Of a DNA stretch of 57,863 bases, positions 1 through 7,844 are shown in pieces; the first letter of the stretch is position 1, and every line of letters begins with the position of its first letter. Location of the stretch: the NCBI RefSeq assembly GCF_002284575.1, contig NZ_NPKJ01000006.1, positions 1 to 57,863 on the forward strand, read 5' to 3'. The position numbers and the translations under genes are program-made. Source of the DNA: Mesorhizobium temperatum (GTDB lineage Bacteria; Pseudomonadota; Alphaproteobacteria; Rhizobiales; Rhizobiaceae). The notes under the pieces are model-generated. The model was not told the origin of the DNA and searched no databases. It was given only the letters and a program-made list of their open reading frames with translations.

Positions 1-174
1 ACAGCCGCGTCGAGCCCGACCTCGACCGTGACGACCGAGGCTCCCACTTCCACCGCTTCCGCGTCGACGGCATCCACGGCTTCCACGTCGACGGAGACAG
101 CCGCGTCGAGCCCGGCCTCGACCGTGACGACCGAGGCTCCCACTTCCACCCCTTCCGCGTCGACGGCGTCCACG
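1..174 (+). repeat. 96-bp in-frame tandem repeat in the beta-helix gene
   Basis: The sequence beginning ACAGCCGCGTCGAGCCCG at base 1 recurs at base 97 with few changes, giving a 96-bp period and a 32-residue unit rich in Thr, Ser and Ala. The second copy fades after about 78 bases. The window opens inside the array, so the copy number is unknown. Such stalks often vary in length by slippage. Confidence 0.9.
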
Positions 175-1110
175 CAGCCGGCGCAGGGTCTTACCCACAC
201 CACCACACCGATCCAATCGGAGTACGATGGCCAGGTGATTGAAAATCTTGACATCTACGTCACCAACGGGGACGCGGTCACGATTACGCACGACAATGTC
301 ATCCTGCGCAATTGTCGTATTCATCACGTCGAAGGCGACGGGGTGATGGTATCGGGCGCAAACGGCGTCACGATCGAGAACACCGAGGTCATCAACGCCG
401 ACCCGCCGGCGGGAATCGACCCCGAGACGAGCCCGAACGTCAACAACATCAATGCAGAAAACGCCTCGAACCTGACCGTTCATAACACCACGGTGCGGGA
501 AGGCTCGACTGGCATCTATCTCCTGAACTCGCCCGGCGCGGATCTTTCGCACGTCGATGGCTACGACTTCCATGGCCCCATGCCGCGCGGTCAGTTCGTC
601 CAGTTCAACAACTCGGGCAATAGTTCGCTGACCGACTTCTATGCCGTCAACGACGCCGCCAACTCGCATCCTGAGGACATCGTCTCGGTCTATGCCAGCC
701 CGAATACGACGATCTCTAACGGGGTGATCGACGGTAACAACTCCGTGACCGGCGTCGGCGTCATGTTCGAGAACGGATCGACCGGCGGCAGGGTGCAGAA
801 CGTTGACGCCATCCATCAGGGCAATGGCGCGTTCTCGTCCTACGCGAGCGATGTGACCTTCGATGACACGAGGTCGTTCGACGGTATCAATGAGGATCAA
901 GGCCGCGGGCTTTCCTCGTCGAATGGACTGATCTGGAATGTCAGCTCCGGCGGGGTCAGCGTCCTGAACTCGAGCTACACCAACCCTGGCAATCCCAACA
1001 ACATCATTTGGGACAAGTCAAAGGCGGTCGTAGCAGACGTGCACGAGGATGCCGCCGCCACCCCAATGGCACACGTCGATAACCAGTTCGCCTGGGACTA
1101 CGCAGTCTAA
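1..1110 (+). CDS. Secreted right-handed beta-helix protein, 5' end outside window
   Basis: The frame is open from base 1, so the true start lies upstream. The first 58 residues or so are low-complexity Thr/Ser/Ala/Pro sequence made of 32-residue repeats. From the QGLTHTTT segment onward the chain shows short regular strands rich in N, T, V and G (for example DNVILRNCRIHHV and NGVTIENTEVI), which is the look of a parallel beta-helix as in pectate lyases or carbohydrate-binding surface proteins. No RTX nonapeptides are visible. A type I secretion ABC protein and fusion protein follow on the same strand after about 220 bases, so export by that system is a reasonable inference. A paralogue lies at 12931-14022. 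Substrate and catalysis are unknown. Confidence 0.8.
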   Translation, partial: TAASSPTSTVTTEAPTSTASASTASTASTSTETAASSPASTVTTEAPTSTPSASTASTQPAQGLTHTTTPIQSEYDGQVIENLDIYVTNGDAVTITHDNVILRNCRIHHVEGDGVMVSGANGVTIENTEVINADPPAGIDPETSPNVNNINAENASNLTVHNTTVREGSTGIYLLNSPGADLSHVDGYDFHGPMPRGQFVQFNNSGNSSLTDFYAVNDAANSHPEDIVSVYASPNTTISNGVIDGNNSVTGVGVMFENGSTGGRVQNVDAIHQGNGAFSSYASDVTFDDTRSFDGINEDQGRGLSSSNGLIWNVSSGGVSVLNSSYTNPGNPNNIIWDKSKAVVADVHEDAAATPMAHVDNQFAWDYAV

Positions 1111-1328
1111 ACGGGCGGCGCAACCGGCTGCAGCAGTCGGTTGCGCCCCACTTCAGCACGGTGAGATGGGGCAGGGCTCGCGCTCGGACCAACTCGGCGG
1201 GTGGTTCCGTCGGGGGATTTTTGCATGAGACCTCGCCCTGCCCTGCCGCCTTCCTCCCTCGTGAACAGAGACCTGAAGATGGCCAGGGTTAGAGCGCCCG
1301 CGACCGCTTCACTGGATTCGGATAATAG

Positions 1329-3122
1329 ATGACAAATTCCTCCTTGCACGTGCCCTCGCCGCTGGCGGTGGCCTTGCGCGAGATCCGTCCGGGCCTCTGC
1401 GCGGCCGGCGGGCTCTCGCTCTTCATCAATCTTCTCATGTTCGTGTCTCCGCTCTACACGATGCAAATTTTTGATCGCGTCCTAACGAGCCGTAATGCCG
1501 TCACGCTCGTCATTATTTCGGTGATCGTGGGCGTGTTGCTGATGACCTATGGGGCCCTCGAACATTATCGGGCTCGTATCCTCCAGCAGGCTGGCGTGCG
1601 GTTCGACCGGCTCTTGTCCGGTCCCGCCTTCGAGGCGGCGCTTTCCTCGGCGCTGCGTGCCCGCGGATCGAATCATGCACAGACCCTGCGCGATCTCGAC
1701 CTCATGCGCGACATTCTTTCGGGCGGCGTCATCATGGCGCTGATGGACGCGCCCTGGGCTCCGATCTACATCGTGATCTGCTTCCTACTTCACCCATTGA
1801 TCGGCCTTGTGGCCCTCGTCGGCGCGGTGGCGATAGTGACGATCGCACTCGTAAATGAGCGAGCGACGAAGGGCTTGCTCTTGCGAGCCTCGCTCACGAA
1901 CACTCGCGCGATCGACAGGCTGGGCTCCTCGCTGCGCAATGCAGAGGCAATTCGGGGGCTCGGGATGGGGCCCGCTATCCGGTCATGGTGCACCGGAATC
2001 CGCGAGGAAGCGCTAGGTTACTCCGTCAGCGCGGGCGAGCGCGGCGGCACCCTTCTTGCGTTGTCCAAGTTTCTGCGCATGGCCATTCAAACAGCCATGA
2101 TGGGCGTCGGTGCGTACCTGGCTATTAACCAGGAAATCTCCGGGGGCGTCCTGTTTGCGGCGTCGCTTATCATGGGTCGGGCGCTTGCCCCGATTGAGAT
2201 CATGGTGGCGCAATGGAAAAGTATCGTGTCCGCGCGCAGCGCCCATGCGCGCCTGGAACGCATATTCGAGGAGAACCCGCCCATTGCCGGACGCGTGCGT
2301 CTGCCTGACGTCAGGGGTACGGTTTCCGTCGAGAACCTTTTCGTCCTCGCCCCCGGTACGAACACGCCGGTCGTCATGGGCGCGACGTTCACGCTGAAGG
2401 CGGGAGAGGTCGTCGCCCTCGTCGGGTCATCGGGCTCGGGCAAATCCTCGCTCGCGCGTGCGCTTGTGGGTGCGTGGCCGCCGGCGCAAGGATGCGTGCG
2501 ACTCGATGGCAACGATTTGCGCCATTACGATCCGGACCAACTCGGCACCGCGCTCGGCTACCTGCCCCAGGATATCGAGCTGTTCTCCGGTTGCGTGCGC
2601 GACAACATTGCGCGCTTCCGAGCGGACGCGGCCGATGCGCAGGTGACCGAGGCGGCAACACACGCCTCTGCGCACGAGATGATCCAGCGCCTCCCCAACG
2701 GGTATATGACCGACATCGGGGAGGATGGAGTCGGACTGTCGGGTGGGCAGCGGCAGCGGGTCGGTCTCGCGCGCGCCCTGTTTGGCAAGCCGAGCTTCGT
2801 CGTGCTCGATGAGCCTGATGCCAATTTGGACAGCGATGGCAATCGCGCACTGATCCGGGCCATCGAAGGGTTGCGGAGAGACGGAAAGACCGTTGTGATC
2901 GTGACCCACAGGCCGAACCTCCTGTCGGCGGTGGATCGAATGATCATCATGCAGGAAGGACGAATAGCGCAGATGGGCAGTCGTGACCAGTTGCTGCCGT
3001 CGCTCGTCGGCCCGAACGTAGCGCCGGCACCGCGGCGGCCCGTCTGGGATGGAGGGCGCGCCGGACCGCCGGCGTCAGATCCAGCGCACTCTCTCCTCCG
3101 CCGGACACGGGTCGATGCATAA
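1329..3122 (+). CDS. Type I secretion ABC transporter, permease-ATPase (PrsD/HlyB-like)
   Basis: This 597-residue protein has an N-terminal six-helix membrane domain (about 20-300) and a C-terminal ATPase. The Walker A motif GSSGSGKSS is near residue 365, the signature LSGGQRQR near 470 and the Walker B VVLDEPD near 492. There is no N-terminal C39 peptidase, so it fits the PrtD/PrsD group that exports unprocessed C-terminal-signal substrates. ATG at 1329 is used; its Shine-Dalgarno sequence is weak. The fusion protein gene overlaps its 3' end by 8 bases, showing an operon. The upstream beta-helix protein is the likely cargo. An outer membrane TolC partner is not in the window. Confidence 0.93.
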   Translation: MTNSSLHVPSPLAVALREIRPGLCAAGGLSLFINLLMFVSPLYTMQIFDRVLTSRNAVTLVIISVIVGVLLMTYGALEHYRARILQQAGVRFDRLLSGPAFEAALSSALRARGSNHAQTLRDLDLMRDILSGGVIMALMDAPWAPIYIVICFLLHPLIGLVALVGAVAIVTIALVNERATKGLLLRASLTNTRAIDRLGSSLRNAEAIRGLGMGPAIRSWCTGIREEALGYSVSAGERGGTLLALSKFLRMAIQTAMMGVGAYLAINQEISGGVLFAASLIMGRALAPIEIMVAQWKSIVSARSAHARLERIFEENPPIAGRVRLPDVRGTVSVENLFVLAPGTNTPVVMGATFTLKAGEVVALVGSSGSGKSSLARALVGAWPPAQGCVRLDGNDLRHYDPDQLGTALGYLPQDIELFSGCVRDNIARFRADAADAQVTEAATHASAHEMIQRLPNGYMTDIGEDGVGLSGGQRQRVGLARALFGKPSFVVLDEPDANLDSDGNRALIRAIEGLRRDGKTVVIVTHRPNLLSAVDRMIIMQEGRIAQMGSRDQLLPSLVGPNVAPAPRRPVWDGGRAGPPASDPAHSLLRRTRVDA

Positions 3123-4647
3123 CGAGTCGAGACCAATGATGATGATGATGCCTGACACCTCGAAAAGGACTGCAGTCATAGCACGCGTTCGCGGGCTCCC
3201 GACGCGGACGGCCCGCTCGACCCCTGCCTCCGCTTGTACAAGCGCTGTGGGGCCGACACTTTCCGCGCTCTTGCGTGCAGGACGGGTGACTCGAGCTAGC
3301 TTCCCGCAGATTTTCGCGCCGTTAGATTTTGCCGGCCCAGACCACAAGCCGGCGCACGCAAACCTCTCCGGCGACTGGCGCAAGCCCGCGCGGATGGGCT
3401 TTGGCATCGTCGTGCTGACCTTCGGCATCCTCGGCGGGTGGGCCTCTCTGGCCAGCCTCGACAGCGCGGTGGTCGCTTCGGGTACAGTTGTGGTCGAAAC
3501 CGACCGCAAGGCGGTTCAGCACCTTGCGGGCGGTATCGTGCGTGACATTCTCGTCTCGCCCAACGCACATGTGACCGAGGGTCAGGTGCTCGTGCGCCTT
3601 GATCTCACCGAGGCGCAGGCGCAGGGCGAAATCGCGAGGTCCGCCGTCTTCTCGCTGCTTGCCGAGCAGGCACGGCTGCAGGCGGAACTGGACGGAGCCG
3701 AAATGGTCACTTTCCCGCGCGAACTCACGCTAGGGAGCGCCCCCCTGGCCCAGCGCGCGATGGAAGACCAGTTGCGACTGTTCAACAAGCGCCGCTTGGC
3801 CCGTACGAACGAAGTTCCCATTTTGCAGGAGCGCATCGCCCAGTCCGAACGGAAGATCGAGGCCGTGCAATCCCAAAGCGAGGCTGTCCGTTTGCAGATC
3901 GAGAGTATCACAGAAGAGCACGACATGCTGGCGCCCTTAGCCCATAAAGGCATCATTCTGGGCACGCGGCTGACCGCGCTCAAACGGCAGCGGGCCGATC
4001 TCCAAGGTCAGCTTGGTGCCTTCCTTGCCGGAATAGCGGGCGAGCGCCACACTATCGGCGAGGCGCGACTCCAGATCGAGCAAGTCGGGCGCGAGGCCAT
4101 CGAAGAGGTCTCGGCACAGTTTGCCGAGACCAGTGCCAAGCTCGCCGACGCCGGCGAAAAGCTGCACGTTGCAGATGACGTGCTCAACCGCACCGAAATA
4201 CGCGCACCGCGGTCCGGGCGCGTTGTCGGCTTTAAGGTACACACGATAGGAGCCGTGGTTCGCCCCGGCGAAACCTTGATGGAGATCGTCCCTGATGACG
4301 ACACTCTGATCGTCTCGGCGAAGATGTCGCCGGTCGACATCAACAATGTTGCCGAGGGCCTTCCTGCCGAGATCCGACTGCCTTCGTTCAAGGCTCGCTC
4401 GACGCCGGTCGCGATCGGCGAGGTGCAGACCGTTGCCGCGGACGCGCTCCATGACGAAGTGACGCGTGAGCCCTACTACGAGTTGAAAGTTTCCGTGCAG
4501 GTCTCTCAGTTCCCCGAACAGGTCCGCGAGAAACTTAGGCCCGGCATGCCGGCGGAGGTGATCGTTGCTACCGGCGAGCGGACCGTGCTGTCCTACTTGA
4601 CGCAACCTCTGACGGACGCGTTCCGTCTCGGCATGCGCGAAAACTGA
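3115..4647 (+). CDS. Type I secretion membrane fusion protein (HlyD/PrsE-like)
   Basis: The 510-residue chain has a cytoplasmic N-terminus of about 90 residues, one membrane helix (GIVVLTFGILGGWASLA, about 93-115), lipoyl half-motifs and a long coiled coil rich in E, Q, R and A (about 180-390). A C-terminal beta-barrel segment contains APRSGRVVGFKVHTIG. This is the standard HlyD-family order. I take ATG at 3115, which overlaps the ABC gene stop and would couple translation. An ATG followed by a run of Met codons near 3136 is an alternative. The N-terminal extension is longer than usual for PrsE-type proteins. It bridges the inner-membrane ABC protein to an outer-membrane channel. Confidence 0.92.
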   Translation: MHNESRPMMMMMPDTSKRTAVIARVRGLPTRTARSTPASACTSAVGPTLSALLRAGRVTRASFPQIFAPLDFAGPDHKPAHANLSGDWRKPARMGFGIVVLTFGILGGWASLASLDSAVVASGTVVVETDRKAVQHLAGGIVRDILVSPNAHVTEGQVLVRLDLTEAQAQGEIARSAVFSLLAEQARLQAELDGAEMVTFPRELTLGSAPLAQRAMEDQLRLFNKRRLARTNEVPILQERIAQSERKIEAVQSQSEAVRLQIESITEEHDMLAPLAHKGIILGTRLTALKRQRADLQGQLGAFLAGIAGERHTIGEARLQIEQVGREAIEEVSAQFAETSAKLADAGEKLHVADDVLNRTEIRAPRSGRVVGFKVHTIGAVVRPGETLMEIVPDDDTLIVSAKMSPVDINNVAEGLPAEIRLPSFKARSTPVAIGEVQTVAADALHDEVTREPYYELKVSVQVSQFPEQVREKLRPGMPAEVIVATGERTVLSYLTQPLTDAFRLGMREN

Positions 4648-4671
4648 GCCTTTGCCGGGCTGCTGGCATGC

Positions 4672-4715
4672 CTGCGGTCGACCCCTTCCTTAGACGGGGT
4701 CAGGGTAGACCGCAG
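4672..4715. terminator. Long hairpin between convergent genes, possible terminator
   Basis: CTGCGGTCGACCCC pairs with GGGGTC...GACCGCAG to give an outer 8-bp and inner 6-bp stem. It lies 25 bases after the fusion protein stop and faces the convergent small peptide gene. No clear T-tract follows, so a bidirectional terminator role is only inferred. Confidence 0.4.
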
Positions 4716-4848
4716 AGACGTGGCAATATGGGGGATCGATGACCGCTGGGGCAAAGATCGGGCGAAGCGCGCTTCCGTTTCCACGGCCGCCTCCAACCGA
4801 CTTAGGCGTTCCGGACTACGCGTCATCTATGATCGGCCAGAACGACCT

Positions 4849-5088
4849 CTAAGGCTTGCGGCCAGGAGGACCAGAGTGGAAGCGTTTCTTGCTGCCCCAT
4901 CCATGTCCGGGACGTGCGCCATGCGATGCGGCAATAGCTTGCGAGTTCAAGCTCGTGCCAAGCAACAGAGCAATGGATGGAGGTGTTACAACAGCAAAAC
5001 GCCCGGCATTCTTTAGAAATTCACGACGTGCCTGTTCTTCCGGGACAAGTTTATCTGTCTTTCCTTTGGAATATTTCCCGCTCTTCAT
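4849..5088 (-). CDS. Small Tat-leader peptide, candidate modified precursor
   Basis: This 79-residue protein starts at ATG 5088 behind a TTGGAG Shine-Dalgarno sequence 8 bases upstream. Its leader (residues 1-20) is charged and polar. Then comes ARREFLKNAG, which matches the twin-arginine consensus RRxFLK, followed by a hydrophobic stretch (FAVVTPPSIALLLG) and an A-I-A type signal peptidase site near residue 53. The remainder, about 26 residues, is basic and rich in G, H, R, K and P (ASHGARPGHGWG to the C-terminal GPPGRKP). It lies downstream of genes for a PqqD-kinase fusion and a nucleotidyltransferase, so it may be their substrate. It could instead be a small Tat-exported protein with no modification. 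I know no named family with certainty. Confidence 0.72.
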   Translation of the reverse strand: MKSGKYSKGKTDKLVPEEQARREFLKNAGRFAVVTPPSIALLLGTSLNSQAIAASHGARPGHGWGSKKRFHSGPPGRKP

Positions 5089-5102
5089 CAAACGTACTCC
5101 AA

Positions 5103-5151
5103 GCTGAGAATAACAACTCTAACCAAAGGCTGAGAATAACACCTCTAACCA
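5103..5151 (-). repeat. Two 23-bp direct repeats upstream of the small peptide gene
   Basis: GCTGAGAATAACAACTCTAA at 5103 and GCTGAGAATAACACCTCTAA at 5129 begin two copies that differ at one base in 23, with a 26-base period. The array ends just before the peptide's ribosome-binding site. It could be a duplicated operator or a transcribed leader element. Confidence 0.85.
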
Positions 5152-5220
5152 CACAATCTATCATATGCGACTCGTGAAGACAAAGCGCCATCAAGATACA
5201 ATTCAGGAAATTAAGTATTA

Positions 5221-6228
5221 CTACACTTTTGACCCGAGATCGCCGTCAAGGAGGATGCTAGTGGCGCGGCGTCCAAAGTCGAGCGGACTCCGTTGGCCCA
5301 AGCCATCGCCATGTAGGAGTCGCCACATACCCCACAGCGAATTGCCGACCAGGCGCAATGGAACGCCGAGGACGGGATGGTACAAGGGGAAGACACGCCG
5401 CCAGTGTTGAAAGCGAACCAATGGGCGCCGCACATATTGCGCCGGTGCTCTGACGCCAAAGAAGTGACTCAATGCCAGGAGTTGAGTATCGAACGCGTTC
5501 CGCGCGCTCTGGTCGGGCAAGGATGTTCGGAGCACCGCCCAATCCAGCTTATGCTGTTCCGCCAGCCGTGCCAGATCATAAAGGTGGCGAAAGTCGGTCC
5601 TTCCGCGCCAGTAGTCCGCCTCCTTGATGAGATCATGCATGATCCAGTGGAGGGCCCGCGACTGTGGGGCGGGGATTTTCGCCCTAAGGCCGTGACGGCG
5701 GGCAAGCCTCGGGGACTCGCGGTCAATCTCCCGGTACGGCCGGAGTTCCAGGAGACCGACGTCTTGCGGGCGCGCCATGCCACCTGCGACCGTCACTTCG
5801 GCATAGCCAAGCTTGGCAAGGCAAGCCCGGGCAGCCCCTTCTTTGGCCGTTTCCACAGCCAAGTCGAGATCGCTCATGATCCTGTCGGGAACCCTGCCGC
5901 TCGACGAAAGGAACAAGGGAACGGCCCCTTTGAGCAGGACCGGAACGACGCCCCCCTGATTGAGGGCAGCAACGGCTTCATTCAGCTGCCTGCGCAAGCG
6001 CAAATTGCGTTCCCGGTTGCAGCGGTAAATGAACTGAAGATACTGGCCCACGTCTTCGGGGAGCCGGTCAAGCTGGCCCGTGTGCGCAAGAGTGGCGAAC
6101 AAGACGGGCGTAAGCAGAGTGTGGTTGGCGAGTGCAATTACCGCCTGCCAGTCGGCCGTTACCACCAGGCGGCCGCTAAGTCCCGCGATCAGGGCCTCGA
6201 GCGCATCCCTGGTGGGCTTCATCGGCAC
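5221..6228 (-). CDS. NTP_transf_5-type nucleotidyltransferase
   Basis: The 335-residue protein carries the pattern of the uncharacterised nucleotidyltransferase family PF14907: VLLKGA (Lys100) and MSDLDLAV (Asp120, Asp122), spaced as the Lys/Asp-x-Asp nucleotide and metal site. The C-terminal half is helical with HWIMHDLIKEADYW and a DFRHLYDLARL segment. Its ATG overlaps the 3' end of the kinase fusion by 10 bases, so the two are translationally coupled. In paeninodin-type lasso peptide clusters, homologues accompany an HPr-kinase-like peptide kinase and are thought to tailor the peptide. Here no lasso cyclase is present. The substrate is unknown. Confidence 0.82.
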   Translation of the reverse strand: MPMKPTRDALEALIAGLSGRLVVTADWQAVIALANHTLLTPVLFATLAHTGQLDRLPEDVGQYLQFIYRCNRERNLRLRRQLNEAVAALNQGGVVPVLLKGAVPLFLSSSGRVPDRIMSDLDLAVETAKEGAARACLAKLGYAEVTVAGGMARPQDVGLLELRPYREIDRESPRLARRHGLRAKIPAPQSRALHWIMHDLIKEADYWRGRTDFRHLYDLARLAEQHKLDWAVLRTSLPDQSARNAFDTQLLALSHFFGVRAPAQYVRRPLVRFQHWRRVFPLYHPVLGVPLRLVGNSLWGMWRLLHGDGLGQRSPLDFGRRATSILLDGDLGSKV

Positions 6229-7391
6229 GCCGCCTTCAGCAGTTCCAACGCGTCATCCAATTTGGCATAGGTCAGGCAAAAGCCCTGTGCCGATCGGATG
6301 ACTTGGCAAAGAACGTCGAACGCGGTGCTGCTTAGCTGTTTATTCCGCGCAAAGGCGCCGTTCAGCAAGCCACCCAGGATGTCGGTCGGGTCAATCACCC
6401 GCAGGGAAGGTTTGGCATCCTGCGTCCGACAGAGCAAGACCACCCAGCCCACGGGCCGGGGAACGGGAGGGACATGATCCTTAGGCACAAGAAAGCGCAC
6501 GCGCCTGCGATCGGGGCGCCGGTAAACCGGAGACCTGCCGAGTTCGGGGAAATATTGTCCGAGAATGGACCATGATCCCGATTTGACTGCAGGCGCAAAA
6601 GCAAGGCCGATACCCTGTCCGGCCGAGTCGAGAAGTGTCACATCGTCTGCCGCGAAGCCAAACCCCGCGTGGACCAGCGCCAAGGTCAGCGTCGTCTTGC
6701 CCGAGCCGGGGTTACCACAAAGGAGGAGCGTGCGGCCGTTCTTGAAAAGCGCCGCCGCATGGAGGGCGAGTTCATATTCACTGTGCCCAAGCACTTCGGC
6801 CAGCAGTTGCCCTTTGACCATAATGGGTATCTCGTCTCGACCACAGGAATCAGTCCAGTGGCCATCCCGGAACAGGTGGATCCGCTCCCTACGCTCAACC
6901 AGATGGAATAGAACGTCGACGGCCCTGTTTCGAACTTCGAGATGGTGAAATACGGTCGCGGCCGGAAAGGCGACGGCCGCCGGATACAGTATGCGCACAC
7001 ACACGCCTGGAACAGCAACGACCTGGCAGATATATTGATGAGCTGCGGTTGGGCACGGCGGTGGAGCAGGCTGGATTAGGCCGAGCCGTTCCCAGTCTTG
7101 AAGGGCAGCCTCGACATAGCCATTGGCCTCTTGCCTATCAACGCCACGGGCTGCCATCTCGCCCAAGATAGCCTCGACCGGCACGCCTTCTTCAAGCGAG
7201 CGCCAGATATCAGCCGCAGTGTCATTGAGCGCAAAAACTACCCCCTGCGTTGAACTGAGCAGGATATTTTGCCCTTTGATGCATGCAAGCCGCCCTTGGG
7301 GAACTAACCTCGCCGTAGCATACTCGACAAGGGGAGGCCCCGCAGTTCGGTCAGTGGTTCGGGTTTGTTGCGGACTCACAGAAGCCGTCAT
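6219..7391 (-). CDS. PqqD domain-HPr kinase-like fusion protein
   Basis: Residues 35-108 resemble PqqD, the peptide-binding RRE fold: LLSSTQGVVFALNDTAADIW followed by helices ending in WERLGLI. Residues 120-390 resemble the HPr kinase/phosphorylase fold, with the P-loop GNPGSGKTT at 226-234 and FAADDVTLLD just after. The fusion joins peptide recognition and phosphotransfer in one chain, which fits a peptide kinase acting on a small precursor. ATG at 7391 is the first gene of a three-gene minus-strand unit. No HPr or PTS gene is nearby, so a catabolite-control role is unlikely. The fusion and family assignment are clear; the peptide substrate is inferred. Confidence 0.85.
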   Translation of the reverse strand: MTASVSPQQTRTTDRTAGPPLVEYATARLVPQGRLACIKGQNILLSSTQGVVFALNDTAADIWRSLEEGVPVEAILGEMAARGVDRQEANGYVEAALQDWERLGLIQPAPPPCPTAAHQYICQVVAVPGVCVRILYPAAVAFPAATVFHHLEVRNRAVDVLFHLVERRERIHLFRDGHWTDSCGRDEIPIMVKGQLLAEVLGHSEYELALHAAALFKNGRTLLLCGNPGSGKTTLTLALVHAGFGFAADDVTLLDSAGQGIGLAFAPAVKSGSWSILGQYFPELGRSPVYRRPDRRRVRFLVPKDHVPPVPRPVGWVVLLCRTQDAKPSLRVIDPTDILGGLLNGAFARNKQLSSTAFDVLCQVIRSAQGFCLTYAKLDDALELLKAACR

Positions 7392-7844
7392 CCTCGTTTG
7401 TCTGGGCGTGGAGATCGTTCGATTCGAGTGGAACTCACGACCAGAGAGACACGATCTTCGTCAATCGCTCGAGTTATAGCATTCCTCTCCGCTCCCATAG
7501 CGGTACCTTGCCAAACGCCGTTGCCGTGCGGCCACTTTTGCTTGAAGTCGCAGGTTATGCATTGAGCGGTCGCTGTGTTTCGCACTGATCATCGCTTGCA
7601 TTCAGATGTTCTGTAACAGCTGTTCTGTAACAGCGCCTTTGGTAGTAGAGCCGCACATCTCATGGTGTCGAGCCTCACCCAAAGTGGTATTCAACTGATA
7701 GCGTCGAAGAAGAGGTTCGCTCTTTCCGAGTGAGGTGTCGCTTGGCAGTTAATTGATGGGGTCGTCTGCCAGCCGCCACTCCTTGCAAATCAATCACTTG
7801 CCACACAAAATCGCCTCCAGCGGCCTCGGACCGGCAAAGTTGGG
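7392..7844. other. Intergenic region with a 14-bp tandem palindromic repeat
   Basis: This 453-base gap lies upstream of the kinase fusion gene and after the sugar transferase stop, both on the minus strand. It must hold the promoter of the three-gene cassette. The only clear structure is TGTTCTGTAACAGC twice in tandem (7607-7634); each copy contains the inverted repeat CTGTT/AACAG. No convincing ORF is seen. Confidence 0.6.

Noticed and set aside
1329..4647. Assigning the type I exporter as prsD and prsE
   Set aside because: Family and architecture fit, but several type I systems occur in rhizobia and the specific orthology cannot be decided by eye.
5377..6270. Long plus-strand open frame of 297 codons opposite the nucleotidyltransferase
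   Set aside because: It mirrors the minus-strand gene in a high-GC region, and its translation has no family features. The nucleotidyltransferase motifs are clear on the other strand.
4849..7391. A lasso peptide cluster
   Set aside because: No transglutaminase-like protease or asparagine-synthase-like cyclase is in the window, and the peptide has a Tat-like leader instead of the usual lasso leader Thr and ring-forming Gly/Asp pattern.
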